NCBI GenBank assembly: GCA_046765875.1
Contig: JBKPSJ010000267.1
Coordinates: 1-6,208 of the forward strand
Reading direction: 5' to 3'
Origin: DASRHY01 sp046765875
Lineage (GTDB): Bacteria; Actinomycetota; Actinomycetes; Propionibacteriales; Kribbellaceae
DNA: 6,208 nt
Made by a program: the position numbers and the translations under genes
The notes under the pieces: generated by a model
What the model was told of the DNA's origin: nothing
The model's database searches: none
The model's input: the letters and a program-made list of their open reading frames with translations, nothing else
In this document: piece after piece, positions 1 through 4,676 of the stretch
Position numbering within the stretch: the first letter of the stretch is position 1
Layout of the letters: every line of letters starts with the position of its first letter

Positions 1-97
1 GCTCGACACCGGGCGCGGCCTCAGCCAGCAGGTCGTGGAAGGTGTCGCCGTGGACCGTAGCGGTGTGCAACAGTCCGGCGCAGGGCGTTGAGCTCAC
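1..97 (-). CDS. N-terminal fragment, possible Asp/Glu racemase-superfamily protein
   Basis: This is an open minus-strand frame of 32 codons from a GTG at 97-95, cut off by the window edge. The residues LLHTATVHGDTFHDLLAEAA, followed by PGVE, resemble from memory the first beta strand and helix of aspartate/glutamate racemase-superfamily proteins, which often begin with a LLHT-x-x-VH-type segment. The fragment is far too short to prove this or to give a substrate. The start is uncertain: a perfect Shine-Dalgarno-like GGAGGTGA overlaps the GTG instead of lying 5-9 nt before it, and no better in-frame start is visible. The plus strand here has a short open frame ending at 91, but it reads like a shadow. 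Confidence 0.4.
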   Translation of the reverse strand, partial: MSSTPCAGLLHTATVHGDTFHDLLAEAAPGVE

Positions 98-150
98 CTC
101 CCCGATCCTGTCACCGATCGCACAAGGCCGGCGGAAGCGTCCGCCTGGCG

Positions 151-180
151 AATGTATGAGTCGGGTGTGCGAGTTGTCGC
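151..180 (-). promoter_or_regulatory. Possible promoter of the leftmost gene
   Basis: Read on the minus strand, GCGACA (180-175) and TACATT (156-151) are separated by 18 bp and would start transcription near 144, about 47 nt before the GTG at 97. The -10 has the TANNNT form; the -35 is weak. The rest of 98-239 also has to serve the divergent small gene, for which I see no convincing promoter. Confidence 0.25.
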
Positions 181-239
181 TGGTCTCGGTACGGCGTGCG
201 TTGTGACGATGGGAGCTGGATCGAGGGAGGGGTCGCATC

Positions 240-509
240 GTGCTGACCGATCGGGTGCCAGTCGCCGCGTCGGGCAAGGGACTGCCAGAGATGCTGGCGT
301 CGATCGGGAAGGATCCGGCGTTCCGGTACACCGATGCGGGCCGCACCTTCCTGCGCTGGATGGATGCACGAATGCCGGTCGACTGGGAGCGGTTCGTCTC
401 CGACCTGCCACCGCACTCGGTGCTGTTGATCAGCTGCATCGCCCGCCGTTGCGCCGAGGAGTGGGCCGACTTCGCCGCCGCCCTCGAGGACTCCGCCCTC
501 CCCGACTGA
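240..509 (+). CDS. Small protein of unknown function (89 aa)
   Basis: I do not recognise this protein. The GTG start is supported by an excellent ribosome binding site, GAGGGAGGGG at 223-232, seven bases upstream. The reading frame has normal actinobacterial composition, unlike the arginine/proline-rich frames around it. The product is probably cytosolic: it has no signal peptide and no clear membrane span. It looks mostly helical, with an acidic C-terminus. Residues near 28-45 include YTDAGRTFLRWMDARMP, and near 62-73 the segment LISCIARRCAEEW has two cysteines in a C-x4-C arrangement, too little to call a metal site. It stands alone, divergent from the gene at the left edge. It could be a conserved actinobacterial hypothetical protein; the RBS and composition support it being real. 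Confidence 0.65.
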   Translation: MLTDRVPVAASGKGLPEMLASIGKDPAFRYTDAGRTFLRWMDARMPVDWERFVSDLPPHSVLLISCIARRCAEEWADFAAALEDSALPD

Positions 510-573
510 TCCACCTCTCCGATCGCCCTGTTGGAACGTGCCGCGCGACCTGACACCTGGCAGGACGTGAGGC

Positions 574-587
574 CCGGCAACCGCCGG
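574..587 (+). terminator. Weak stem-loop downstream of the small gene
   Basis: CCGGC (574-578) pairs with GCCGG (583-587) around the loop AACC. It lies 65 bp after the stop at 509, has only five base pairs and no U tract. It may help end transcription of the small gene, but a stem this short is common by chance in DNA this GC-rich. Confidence 0.2.
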
Positions 588-605
588 ACGGGTGACCGCG
601 ATCCT

Positions 606-718
606 GGCGGTGGCTGGGGTTTGCGCCTCGGGCGGGGGTTCGCGCCCCCATGTGGCGTGGTGTGAACCCTGACGGTGGGCGTTAACCGCCCGATCGGGGT
701 GCGATGCCCGCACAGGCG
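606..718. repeat. 113-bp direct repeat, copy 1
   Basis: It is identical to 738-850 except for one base (T at 658, G at 790). Homology ends sharply on both sides. The unit contains a run of short inverted repeats: CGCC/GGCG (624-634), GGGGG/CCCCC (634-649), GGT-GTGA-ACC (659-668), GGGCG-TTAAC-CGCCC (677-691) and GTGCG-ATGCC-CGCAC (699-713). It has no terminal inverted repeats or transposase, so it is not an obvious insertion sequence or MITE. I do not recognise the family. Confidence 0.9.
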
Positions 719-737
719 GCCTGCTCGAGTTGGCGTG

Positions 738-850
738 GGCGGTGGCTGGGGTTTGCGCCTCGGGCGGGGGTTCGCGCCCCCATGTGGCGGGGTGTGAACC
801 CTGACGGTGGGCGTTAACCGCCCGATCGGGGTGCGATGCCCGCACAGGCG
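738..850. repeat. 113-bp direct repeat, copy 2
   Basis: This is the second copy of the unit at 606-718, offset by 132 bp and separated from it by a 19-bp unrelated spacer (719-737). The same inverted repeats are present. Here G at 790 lengthens the third stem to GGGT-GTGA-ACCC (790-801), whereas copy 1 has a mismatch at that position. The near identity suggests recent duplication, gene conversion or selection on the sequence. Confidence 0.9.
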
Positions 851-903
851 CCTGTCCCGCGTGGACGACGAATGGCTGCAGTTCGCCGAGTGACAGAACG
901 ACA

Positions 904-931
904 CCGGCCCCGGGAAACATCCCGGGGCCGG
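904..931 (-). terminator. Strong stem-loop terminator of msiK
   Basis: There is a perfect 12-bp stem, CCGGCCCCGGGA (904-915) with TCCCGGGGCCGG (920-931), closed by a four-base loop (916-919). It begins 22 bp after the msiK stop. On the minus strand it is followed by GTGTCGTTCTGTC rather than a clean U tract, as is common for actinobacterial intrinsic terminators. Being symmetric, it could also stop transcription coming rightward from the repeat region, protecting msiK from antisense reading. Confidence 0.75.
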
Positions 932-953
932 CCGCGCTTCGTACGAGAGGCGA

Positions 954-2042
954 TCAGGCCTTGGCGGCGGTCAGGCGCTCCTCGGTCGAGGTGGAGAACA
1001 GGTGCAGCTTGTGCGGGACGGCGGCCAGGTGGATCATCGAACCCTTCTCGACCGGCATCCGGGCGTCGATCCGCGCGACGATCTGCTGGTGCTGCTCGTT
1101 GTGCTCGGCGGTGCCGTACAGGAATGCGTCGGCGCCGAGCTCCTCGACCACCACAACATGCACGGGCAGGCCGTCGTCGGCGACCCTGAACGCCTCCGGG
1201 CGGACGCCGACCGTGACGGTCTTGTCGCCGCCTGCGCTTGCCATCACAGAGCGCTCGACCGGGATCTTGTACGAGCCGACCTGGACGCCGCCGTCGGTGA
1301 CATCGGCCTCGAGCAGGTTCATCGCCGGGGAACCGATGAAGCCGGCGACGAACTTGTTCACCGGGTTGTCGTACAGGTGCAGCGGGGTGTCGACCTGCTG
1401 CAGGACGCCGAAATTCAGCACGGCGACCCGGTCACCCATCGTCATCGCCTCGACCTGGTCGTGGGTGACGTACACCGTGGTGACGCCGAGGCGGTTCTGC
1501 AACTCGGCGATCTGGGTGCGGGTGGCCACACGCAGCTTCGCGTCCAGGTTCGACAGCGGCTCGTCCATCAAGAAGACCTGCGGGTTACGGACAATCGCGC
1601 GGCCCATCGCGACCCGCTGCCGCTGACCACCCGACAGCGCCTTCGGCTTGCGGTCCAGGTACTCGACCAGCCCGAGCAGCTCGGCGGCCTCGCGGACGCG
1701 CTTGGCGCGGTCGTCCTTCGGCACGCCCTGCATCTTCAGCGCGAACCCCATGTTGTCTGCGACCGTCATGTGCGGGTAGAGCGCGTAGTTCTGGAACACC
1801 ATGGCGATGTCCCGTTCTTTCGGCGGCCGGTGGGTGACGTCCCGATCGCCGATCTGGATGGTGCCTTCGTTGACCTCTTCGAGGCCGGCGAGCATCCGCA
1901 GCGCGGTGGACTTCCCGCAACCGGACGGCCCGACCAGAACCATGAACTCGCCGTCCTCGATGTGGAGATCGAGCTTGTTGACGGCCGGCTTGTCGGAGCC
2001 CGGATAGACCCGGCTCGCTTCGTTGAACGCGACAGTAGCCAT
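954..2042 (-). CDS. msiK: MsiK-type ABC transporter ATP-binding subunit for sugar import (362 aa)
   Basis: This is the nucleotide-binding subunit of carbohydrate uptake transporters (MalK/UgpC/MsiK family), which hydrolyses ATP at the inner face of the membrane to drive sugar import. Visible motifs are Walker A GPSGCGKST (38-46), the Q-loop Q84, signature LSGGQ (136-140), Walker B VFLMDEP (156-162), D-loop NLDAK (165-169) and H-loop H194. A C-terminal TOBE-type regulatory domain follows from about 235. Length is normal for the family. The N-terminus, with its YPGSDKPAV segment, and the C-terminal LFSTSTEERL stretch match my memory of Streptomyces MsiK, one ATPase shared by several sugar importers. 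Consistently, no permease or binding-protein genes adjoin it. The ATG at 2042 is preceded by GAAGGAAGGAAG four bases upstream; an upstream in-frame ATG at 2159 would add 39 residues, lacks an RBS and is rejected. It is divergent from a LacI regulator that probably controls it. Confidence 0.93.
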   Translation of the reverse strand: MATVAFNEASRVYPGSDKPAVNKLDLHIEDGEFMVLVGPSGCGKSTALRMLAGLEEVNEGTIQIGDRDVTHRPPKERDIAMVFQNYALYPHMTVADNMGFALKMQGVPKDDRAKRVREAAELLGLVEYLDRKPKALSGGQRQRVAMGRAIVRNPQVFLMDEPLSNLDAKLRVATRTQIAELQNRLGVTTVYVTHDQVEAMTMGDRVAVLNFGVLQQVDTPLHLYDNPVNKFVAGFIGSPAMNLLEADVTDGGVQVGSYKIPVERSVMASAGGDKTVTVGVRPEAFRVADDGLPVHVVVVEELGADAFLYGTAEHNEQHQQIVARIDARMPVEKGSMIHLAAVPHKLHLFSTSTEERLTAAKA

Positions 2043-2059
2043 GACGCTTCCTTCCTTCA

Positions 2060-2077
2060 CCGGCAGGAACGTGCCGG
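2060..2077 (-). promoter_or_regulatory. Stem-loop just upstream of the msiK RBS
   Basis: CCGGCA (2060-2065) and TGCCGG (2072-2077) form a 6-bp inverted repeat around a 6-base loop. In the msiK mRNA it would end one base before the GAAGGAAGGAAG ribosome binding stretch (2058-2047). It could tune translation or protect the 5' end, or be a protein-binding site. The role is inferred from position only. Confidence 0.35.
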
Positions 2078-2093
2078 ACGATCCGAGTAAAGG

Positions 2094-2109
2094 ACCCCGA
2101 GTTCGGGGT
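2094..2109. promoter_or_regulatory. Palindrome in the msiK leader
   Basis: ACCCCGAGTTCGGGGT is a perfect 7-bp inverted repeat with a 2-base centre, lying 52 bp before the msiK start. The 2-base centre is too tight for an RNA loop without opening pairs, so a dimeric protein operator is as likely as a leader hairpin. It does not resemble the TTGCA half-sites at 2158-2183, so if it is an operator it probably binds another regulator. Confidence 0.4.
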
Positions 2110-2134
2110 GTGCCGTCATCCTCCCCCGACCTGG

Positions 2135-2163
2135 ATGGTTCGAGCAACAGCGTGTCCATGCAA
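2135..2163 (-). promoter_or_regulatory. Candidate msiK promoter
   Basis: On the minus strand TTGCAT (2163-2158) and AACCAT (2140-2135) are 17 bp apart. This would give a leader of roughly 85 nt. The -35 coincides with the leftmost TTGCA half-site, so a bound regulator would block RNA polymerase directly. The -10 is only a partial match and other promoters in the leader are possible. Confidence 0.35.
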
Positions 2164-2183
2164 GAGTTTGCAGTTCCTTGCTG
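2158..2183. promoter_or_regulatory. Candidate LacI/MalR-type operator cluster
   Basis: Three similar heptamers lie in the divergent control region: CTTGCAT on the minus strand (2164-2158), TTTGCAG (2167-2173) and CTTGCTG (2177-2183) on the plus strand. The first two form the inverted repeat TGCAA-GAGT-TTGCA (2159-2172). The last two are direct repeats exactly 10 bp apart, about one helical turn. I recall TTGCAG-type repeats in front of Streptomyces maltose and amylase genes, which would fit the MalR-like regulator next door, but I cannot verify that here. The cluster overlaps the candidate -35 elements of both divergent genes. Confidence 0.5.
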
Positions 2184-2209
2184 AAAGCTGCTGTCATGCC
2201 GGTTAGAGT
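2181..2209 (+). promoter_or_regulatory. Candidate leaderless promoter of the LacI-family regulator
   Basis: CTGAAA (2181-2186) and TAGAGT (2204-2209) are separated by 17 bp. The -10 ends six bases before the GTG start at 2216, so transcription should begin at or next to the start codon. No Shine-Dalgarno sequence is present upstream of that GTG, consistent with a leaderless mRNA. Confidence 0.5.
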
Positions 2210-2215
2210 GCCCCG

Positions 2216-3235
2216 GTGACCAGACCGCGGCTTGCCGACATCGCGAGCCAGGCCGGCGTCAGCGAGGCGACCGTATCGCGGGTGTTGAACGGACGGCCAG
2301 GGGTGGCCGACGACACCCGTCAGTCGGTGCTGACCGCACTGGACGTGCTCGGGTTCGAGCGGCCGGCCCGGCTGCGCCGCCGCTCGGCCGGCCTGATCGG
2401 CCTGGTGATGCCGGAGCTGACCAACCCGATCTTTCCGGCGTTCGCGCAGGTCATCGAGACCACGCTGTCGCAGCGCGGGTATACGCCGGTGCTGTGCACA
2501 CAGTCGCCGACGGGTGCGACCGAGGACGAGTACATCGAGATGCTGCTCGAGCGCGGGGTGTCCGGGATCGTGTTCGTCTCCGGGCTGCACGCCGACTCGC
2601 GGGCCGACCACGAGCGGTACCAGGCCCTGGTCGAACGCCGGCTCCCGGTGGTGTTCGTGAACGGCTACCTGGACGGCATCGAGGCACCGTTCATCTCCGC
2701 GGACGAGTACGTGGCGATGGAGCTGGCAGTCGGGCACCTGGTCGCGCTCGGGCACCGGCGGATCGGTTTCGCCTCCGGACCGGAGCGGTTCGGCGTTGTT
2801 CAACGCAAGCTGGCCGGATTCCGGACGTCGATGAAGGCACAGCTCGGACTGTCCGACGGTGAGGTCGACGACCTGATCCAGCTCGACATGTTCGGCGTCG
2901 AGGGCGGCGCGGCCGCTACCGGCCGGCTGCTCGACCGCAACGCGACCGCGGTGGTGTGCGGCTCGGACATGATGGCGCTGGGCGCGATCCGGGCCGGCCG
3001 GCAGCGCGGGCTGGAGGTGCCGCGCGACCTGTCTGTCGTCGGGTACGACGACGTCCCGATGGTCGAGTTCACCGACCCGCCGCTGACCACCGTCCGCCAG
3101 CCGGTGCAGGCGATGGGCCTGGCCGCCGTGCAAGCACTGCTCGAAGAGGTACGCGGGCACACGACCCCGCACACCGAGTACCTGTTCCGGCCCGAACTGG
3201 TCGTCCGCAACTCGACCGGTTCCGCACCGACCTAG
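2216..3235 (+). CDS. LacI-family sugar-responsive transcriptional regulator, MalR/Reg1-like (339 aa)
   Basis: The product is a DNA-binding repressor of the LacI/GalR family. Residues 5-24 (RLADIASQAGVSEATVSRVL) are the classic helix-turn-helix. A hinge follows near 48-58, then a periplasmic-binding-protein-like effector domain to the end, including GLVMPELTNPIFPAF (62-76), GSDMMALGAIRA and VPRDLSVVGYDDVP, all typical positions of this family. Length is standard. From memory it resembles Streptomyces MalR/Reg1, the maltodextrin regulator. Together with the divergent msiK-type ATPase this suggests control of sugar uptake energy coupling and autoregulation; the true effector sugar is unproven. 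The GTG start is fixed by the N-terminal family alignment, since residues before the HTH are already minimal, and lacks a ribosome binding site, with a -10 box six bases upstream. The gene ends 14 bp from the stop of the convergent MarR-GNAT gene with no visible terminator between them. Confidence 0.93.
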   Translation: MTRPRLADIASQAGVSEATVSRVLNGRPGVADDTRQSVLTALDVLGFERPARLRRRSAGLIGLVMPELTNPIFPAFAQVIETTLSQRGYTPVLCTQSPTGATEDEYIEMLLERGVSGIVFVSGLHADSRADHERYQALVERRLPVVFVNGYLDGIEAPFISADEYVAMELAVGHLVALGHRRIGFASGPERFGVVQRKLAGFRTSMKAQLGLSDGEVDDLIQLDMFGVEGGAAATGRLLDRNATAVVCGSDMMALGAIRAGRQRGLEVPRDLSVVGYDDVPMVEFTDPPLTTVRQPVQAMGLAAVQALLEEVRGHTTPHTEYLFRPELVVRNSTGSAPT

Positions 3236-3251
3236 TACCTGTCTAGTACCT
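3232..3251. repeat. Short direct repeat over two convergent stop codons
   Basis: CTAGTACCT occurs at 3232-3240 and again at 3243-3251, an 11-bp period. The first copy contains the TAG stop of the LacI-type gene (3233-3235), and the second reaches into the TAG stop of the convergent gene (3252-3250). It probably arose by local slippage. No hairpin terminator is seen between the genes. Confidence 0.6.
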
Positions 3252-4155
3252 ATAGGTCTGTGGTCCAGGTCTGGCCGACCAGGTCCTTGCCGAAGCTGCG
3301 GTGACCGGACTCCCCGACCAACCGGAAGCCGGCCCGTTCGTAGATCCGGCGGGCGTCGGCGAGCACATCGTTGGTCCACAGCTTGATCCGGACGTACCCG
3401 GCCTGCTTGGCGAACCGCAGGCACTCGTCGACCAGTCGGCTCCCGACGCCAAGGCCGCGCGCATCCGGGTCGACCAGCAGGATCCGCAGCTGGGCGGTCT
3501 CATCGTCTGCGCGCATACAGAACACGCAGCCGGTCCGCCGGCCGTCCACCTCGGCGATCCAGCCGGCCTCGTGCTTGGGGTCGTCGCGCTCGGCGAAGTC
3601 CGCGACGATCCGCGCGACCAGCGCCTCGAAGGAGGCGTCCCAGCCGTACTCCTCGGCGTACAGGCGGCCGTGTAGCTCCACCACCCAGCCGAGGTCGCCG
3701 GCGCGCGGCGGCCGCAGTACGACAGTGTCCGGCGTGCTCGACTCGGAAAGGATGCGCTGGATGGTGCGCATCGCCGCGACGAGCTCGCCGCGGTCGTGGT
3801 CGCTGAGCGGCGCCAGCAGCCTGCCGACGTCGTCGCTCGAGGCCCGGTCCAGTTCTTTGTACGCCGCGCCGCCGGCAGCGGTCAGGCCGATCACCTGGCG
3901 ACGGCCGTCGGCGGCCGACTTCTCCCGGGTGATCAGCCCGTCCGCCTCGAACCGGGCCAGCAGGCGGCTCAGATAGCCGGCGTCCAGGCCCAGCTTCCGG
4001 CGCAGCTCGACGGCGTCGACCGAGTCCCGCTGGCCGAGCTCGAACAGCACCCTGGCCTCGGTCAGCGAGTACGGACTGTGCAGGAAGCCGTCCTCGAGTA
4101 CGCCGAGCGTGCAAGTGTAGAAGCGGGAGAACTCCCGGACCGCCGCGACTGTCAT
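3250..4155 (-). CDS. MarR-type regulator fused to a GNAT acetyltransferase domain (301 aa)
   Basis: This is a two-domain protein. Residues about 1-138 form a MarR-family winged helix, with SLTEARVLFEL (30-40) leading in, a recognition-helix region near 57-72 (GLDAGYLSRLLARFEADGLI) and a wing around 79-92 (KSAADGRRQVIGLT). Residues about 144-298 form a GNAT acetyltransferase, with the acetyl-CoA pyrophosphate loop R-G-L-G-V-G (233-238) and a C-terminal segment NDVLADARRIYERAGFRLVG (262-281). This fusion architecture is known in bacteria; the acetyl acceptor is not known to me. The ATG at 4155 is preferred over TTG at 4170: homologues begin just before a VRxFxRFYT-like segment, and a promoter-like pair places transcription initiation next to the ATG. 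There is no ribosome binding site. It lies 40 bp after soxR on the same strand but with its own palindromic control site, so autoregulation is likely. Confidence 0.9.
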   Translation of the reverse strand: MTVAAVREFSRFYTCTLGVLEDGFLHSPYSLTEARVLFELGQRDSVDAVELRRKLGLDAGYLSRLLARFEADGLITREKSAADGRRQVIGLTAAGGAAYKELDRASSDDVGRLLAPLSDHDRGELVAAMRTIQRILSESSTPDTVVLRPPRAGDLGWVVELHGRLYAEEYGWDASFEALVARIVADFAERDDPKHEAGWIAEVDGRRTGCVFCMRADDETAQLRILLVDPDARGLGVGSRLVDECLRFAKQAGYVRIKLWTNDVLADARRIYERAGFRLVGESGHRSFGKDLVGQTWTTDL

Positions 4156-4162
4156 GTATGGC

Positions 4163-4191
4163 AGAGTCAACTAATTGTTTGACTGAGTCAA
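4163..4191 (-). promoter_or_regulatory. Candidate leaderless promoter of marR-GNAT
   Basis: On the minus strand TTGACT (4191-4186) and GACTCT (4168-4163) are 17 bp apart. The -10 ends seven bases before the ATG at 4155, so the transcript would start at the start codon. The -35 is very good; the -10 is a partial match. Both hexamers lie within the half-sites of the palindromic operator, so the regulator would compete with RNA polymerase. Confidence 0.5.
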
Positions 4192-4195
4192 TCAA
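4164..4195. promoter_or_regulatory. Palindromic operator candidate for the MarR-GNAT regulator
   Basis: TTGACTGAGTCAA (4179-4191) is a perfect 6+1+6 palindrome. A third half-site, AGTCAA, lies at 4165-4170 facing TTGACT at 4179-4184. Read on the minus strand, TTGATTGACTC (4195-4185) and TTAGTTGACTC (4174-4164) are direct repeats 21 bp apart, two helical turns. The AT-rich stretch 4164-4200 stands out sharply from its GC-rich surroundings. Such TTGA/TCAA palindromes over the promoter are typical of MarR-family autoregulation, so the adjacent gene product is the likely ligand. Confidence 0.65.
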
Positions 4196-4669
4196 TTATT
4201 CGCCGGGGATGCCGACCCGGAGCAGCCGGGCGCCGGGGCCCTGGGTGGCCAGCCGGTCCTGGTGGTTGTACAGGCTGCAGCGCTGCAGGCTCAGGCAGCC
4301 GCAGCCGATGCAGTCGTCGAGGTCGTCGCGAAGCCGCTCGAGTTCGGCGATCCGCTGCTCGAGCCGGCCGCGCCACCCCTTCGAGAGCTTGCTCCAGTCC
4401 GAGCGGGTCGGCGTCCGGTCCTCCGGAAGCGAGTCCAGTGCCTGCTTGATCTCGGCCAGCGACAGCCCGACCCGCTGCGCGGCCTGGACGAACGCGACCC
4501 GGCGCAGCGTGCTGCGCTGGTACTGGCGCTGGTTGCCCGCGGTGCGCCGCGACCTGATCAGCCCCTGATCCTCGTAGAACCGCAGCGCCGAAGCCGCGAC
4601 GCCCGACCTGGTCGAGATCTCGCCGATCGGCAGCCAGTGGTCCTTGCTCAGGGTGGTTTCCTCGGACAT
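4196..4669 (-). CDS. soxR: SoxR, redox-sensing [2Fe-2S] MerR-family transcriptional regulator (157 aa)
   Basis: A MerR-family regulator whose iron-sulfur cluster senses redox-cycling compounds or superoxide. The N-terminal helix-turn-helix (about 13-34: PIGEISTRSGVAASALRFYEDQGLI, with the family's A-LR-YE-GLI signature) is followed by QRQY and a second DNA-contact segment to about 75, then a dimerisation helix (about 99-119). The cluster ligands are C120, C123, C125 and C131 in C-x2-C-x-C-x5-C spacing, the same pattern and nearly the same positions as in E. coli SoxR. The length is typical. In actinobacteria SoxR usually controls genes for quinone or antibiotic-related redox defence directly, without SoxS; no such target is inside this window. 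The ATG at 4669 fits the family N-terminus; there is no good ribosome binding site but a TACAGT box ends seven bases before it. It is divergent from the helicase and upstream of marR-GNAT, ending 40 bp before that gene's start. Confidence 0.95.
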   Translation of the reverse strand: MSEETTLSKDHWLPIGEISTRSGVAASALRFYEDQGLIRSRRTAGNQRQYQRSTLRRVAFVQAAQRVGLSLAEIKQALDSLPEDRTPTRSDWSKLSKGWRGRLEQRIAELERLRDDLDDCIGCGCLSLQRCSLYNHQDRLATQGPGARLLRVGIPGE

Positions 4670-4676
4670 GTCGCCC

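Larger units (their letters stand above)
510..953. other. 444-bp intergenic region without a supported gene
   Basis: This region lies between the convergent small gene (stop at 509) and msiK (stop at 954). It holds two copies of a 113-bp repeat (606-718, 738-850), a short stem-loop at 574-587 and a strong stem-loop at 904-931. Open frames cross it on both strands, but they are arginine/proline/alanine-rich, have no ribosome binding sites and run antisense through real genes, so I treat it as non-coding. A small RNA is possible, but no promoter stands out. Confidence 0.6.

Noticed and set aside
2..91. Short plus-strand frame ending at 91, as if the tail of a gene
   Set aside because: The opposite strand gives a more protein-like sequence resembling a known family; this frame looks like its complement.
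606..850. CRISPR array or insertion-sequence remnant as explanation for the 113-bp repeats
   Set aside because: Only two units of 113 bp with a 19-bp spacer, no short regular repeats, no cas genes, no transposase and no terminal inverted repeats.
111..920. A 269-codon minus-strand open frame spanning the repeat region
   Set aside because: It runs antisense through the well-supported small gene, has no ribosome binding site, and is the kind of Arg/Pro/Ala/His-rich frame that GC-rich non-coding DNA produces.
1002..2090. A 362-codon plus-strand frame opposite msiK
   Set aside because: It is a frame shadow of the ATPase gene: rich in Asp/His/Arg/Val, with no domains and no RBS.
2043..2159. N-terminal extension of the msiK-type gene to the ATG at 2159
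   Set aside because: The extension lacks family homology and an RBS, and covers both the palindrome at 2094-2109 and the leader hairpin, whereas the ATG at 2042 has a strong RBS and matches the MsiK N-terminus.
2057..3424. A 455-codon minus-strand frame opposite the LacI-type gene
   Set aside because: It is an antisense shadow: it crosses two real genes and shows no recognisable domain.
4156..4170. TTG at 4170 as start of the MarR-GNAT gene
   Set aside because: The TTG lies inside an operator half-site and overlaps the candidate -10, with no RBS; the ATG at 4155 fits the promoter distance and the family N-terminus.
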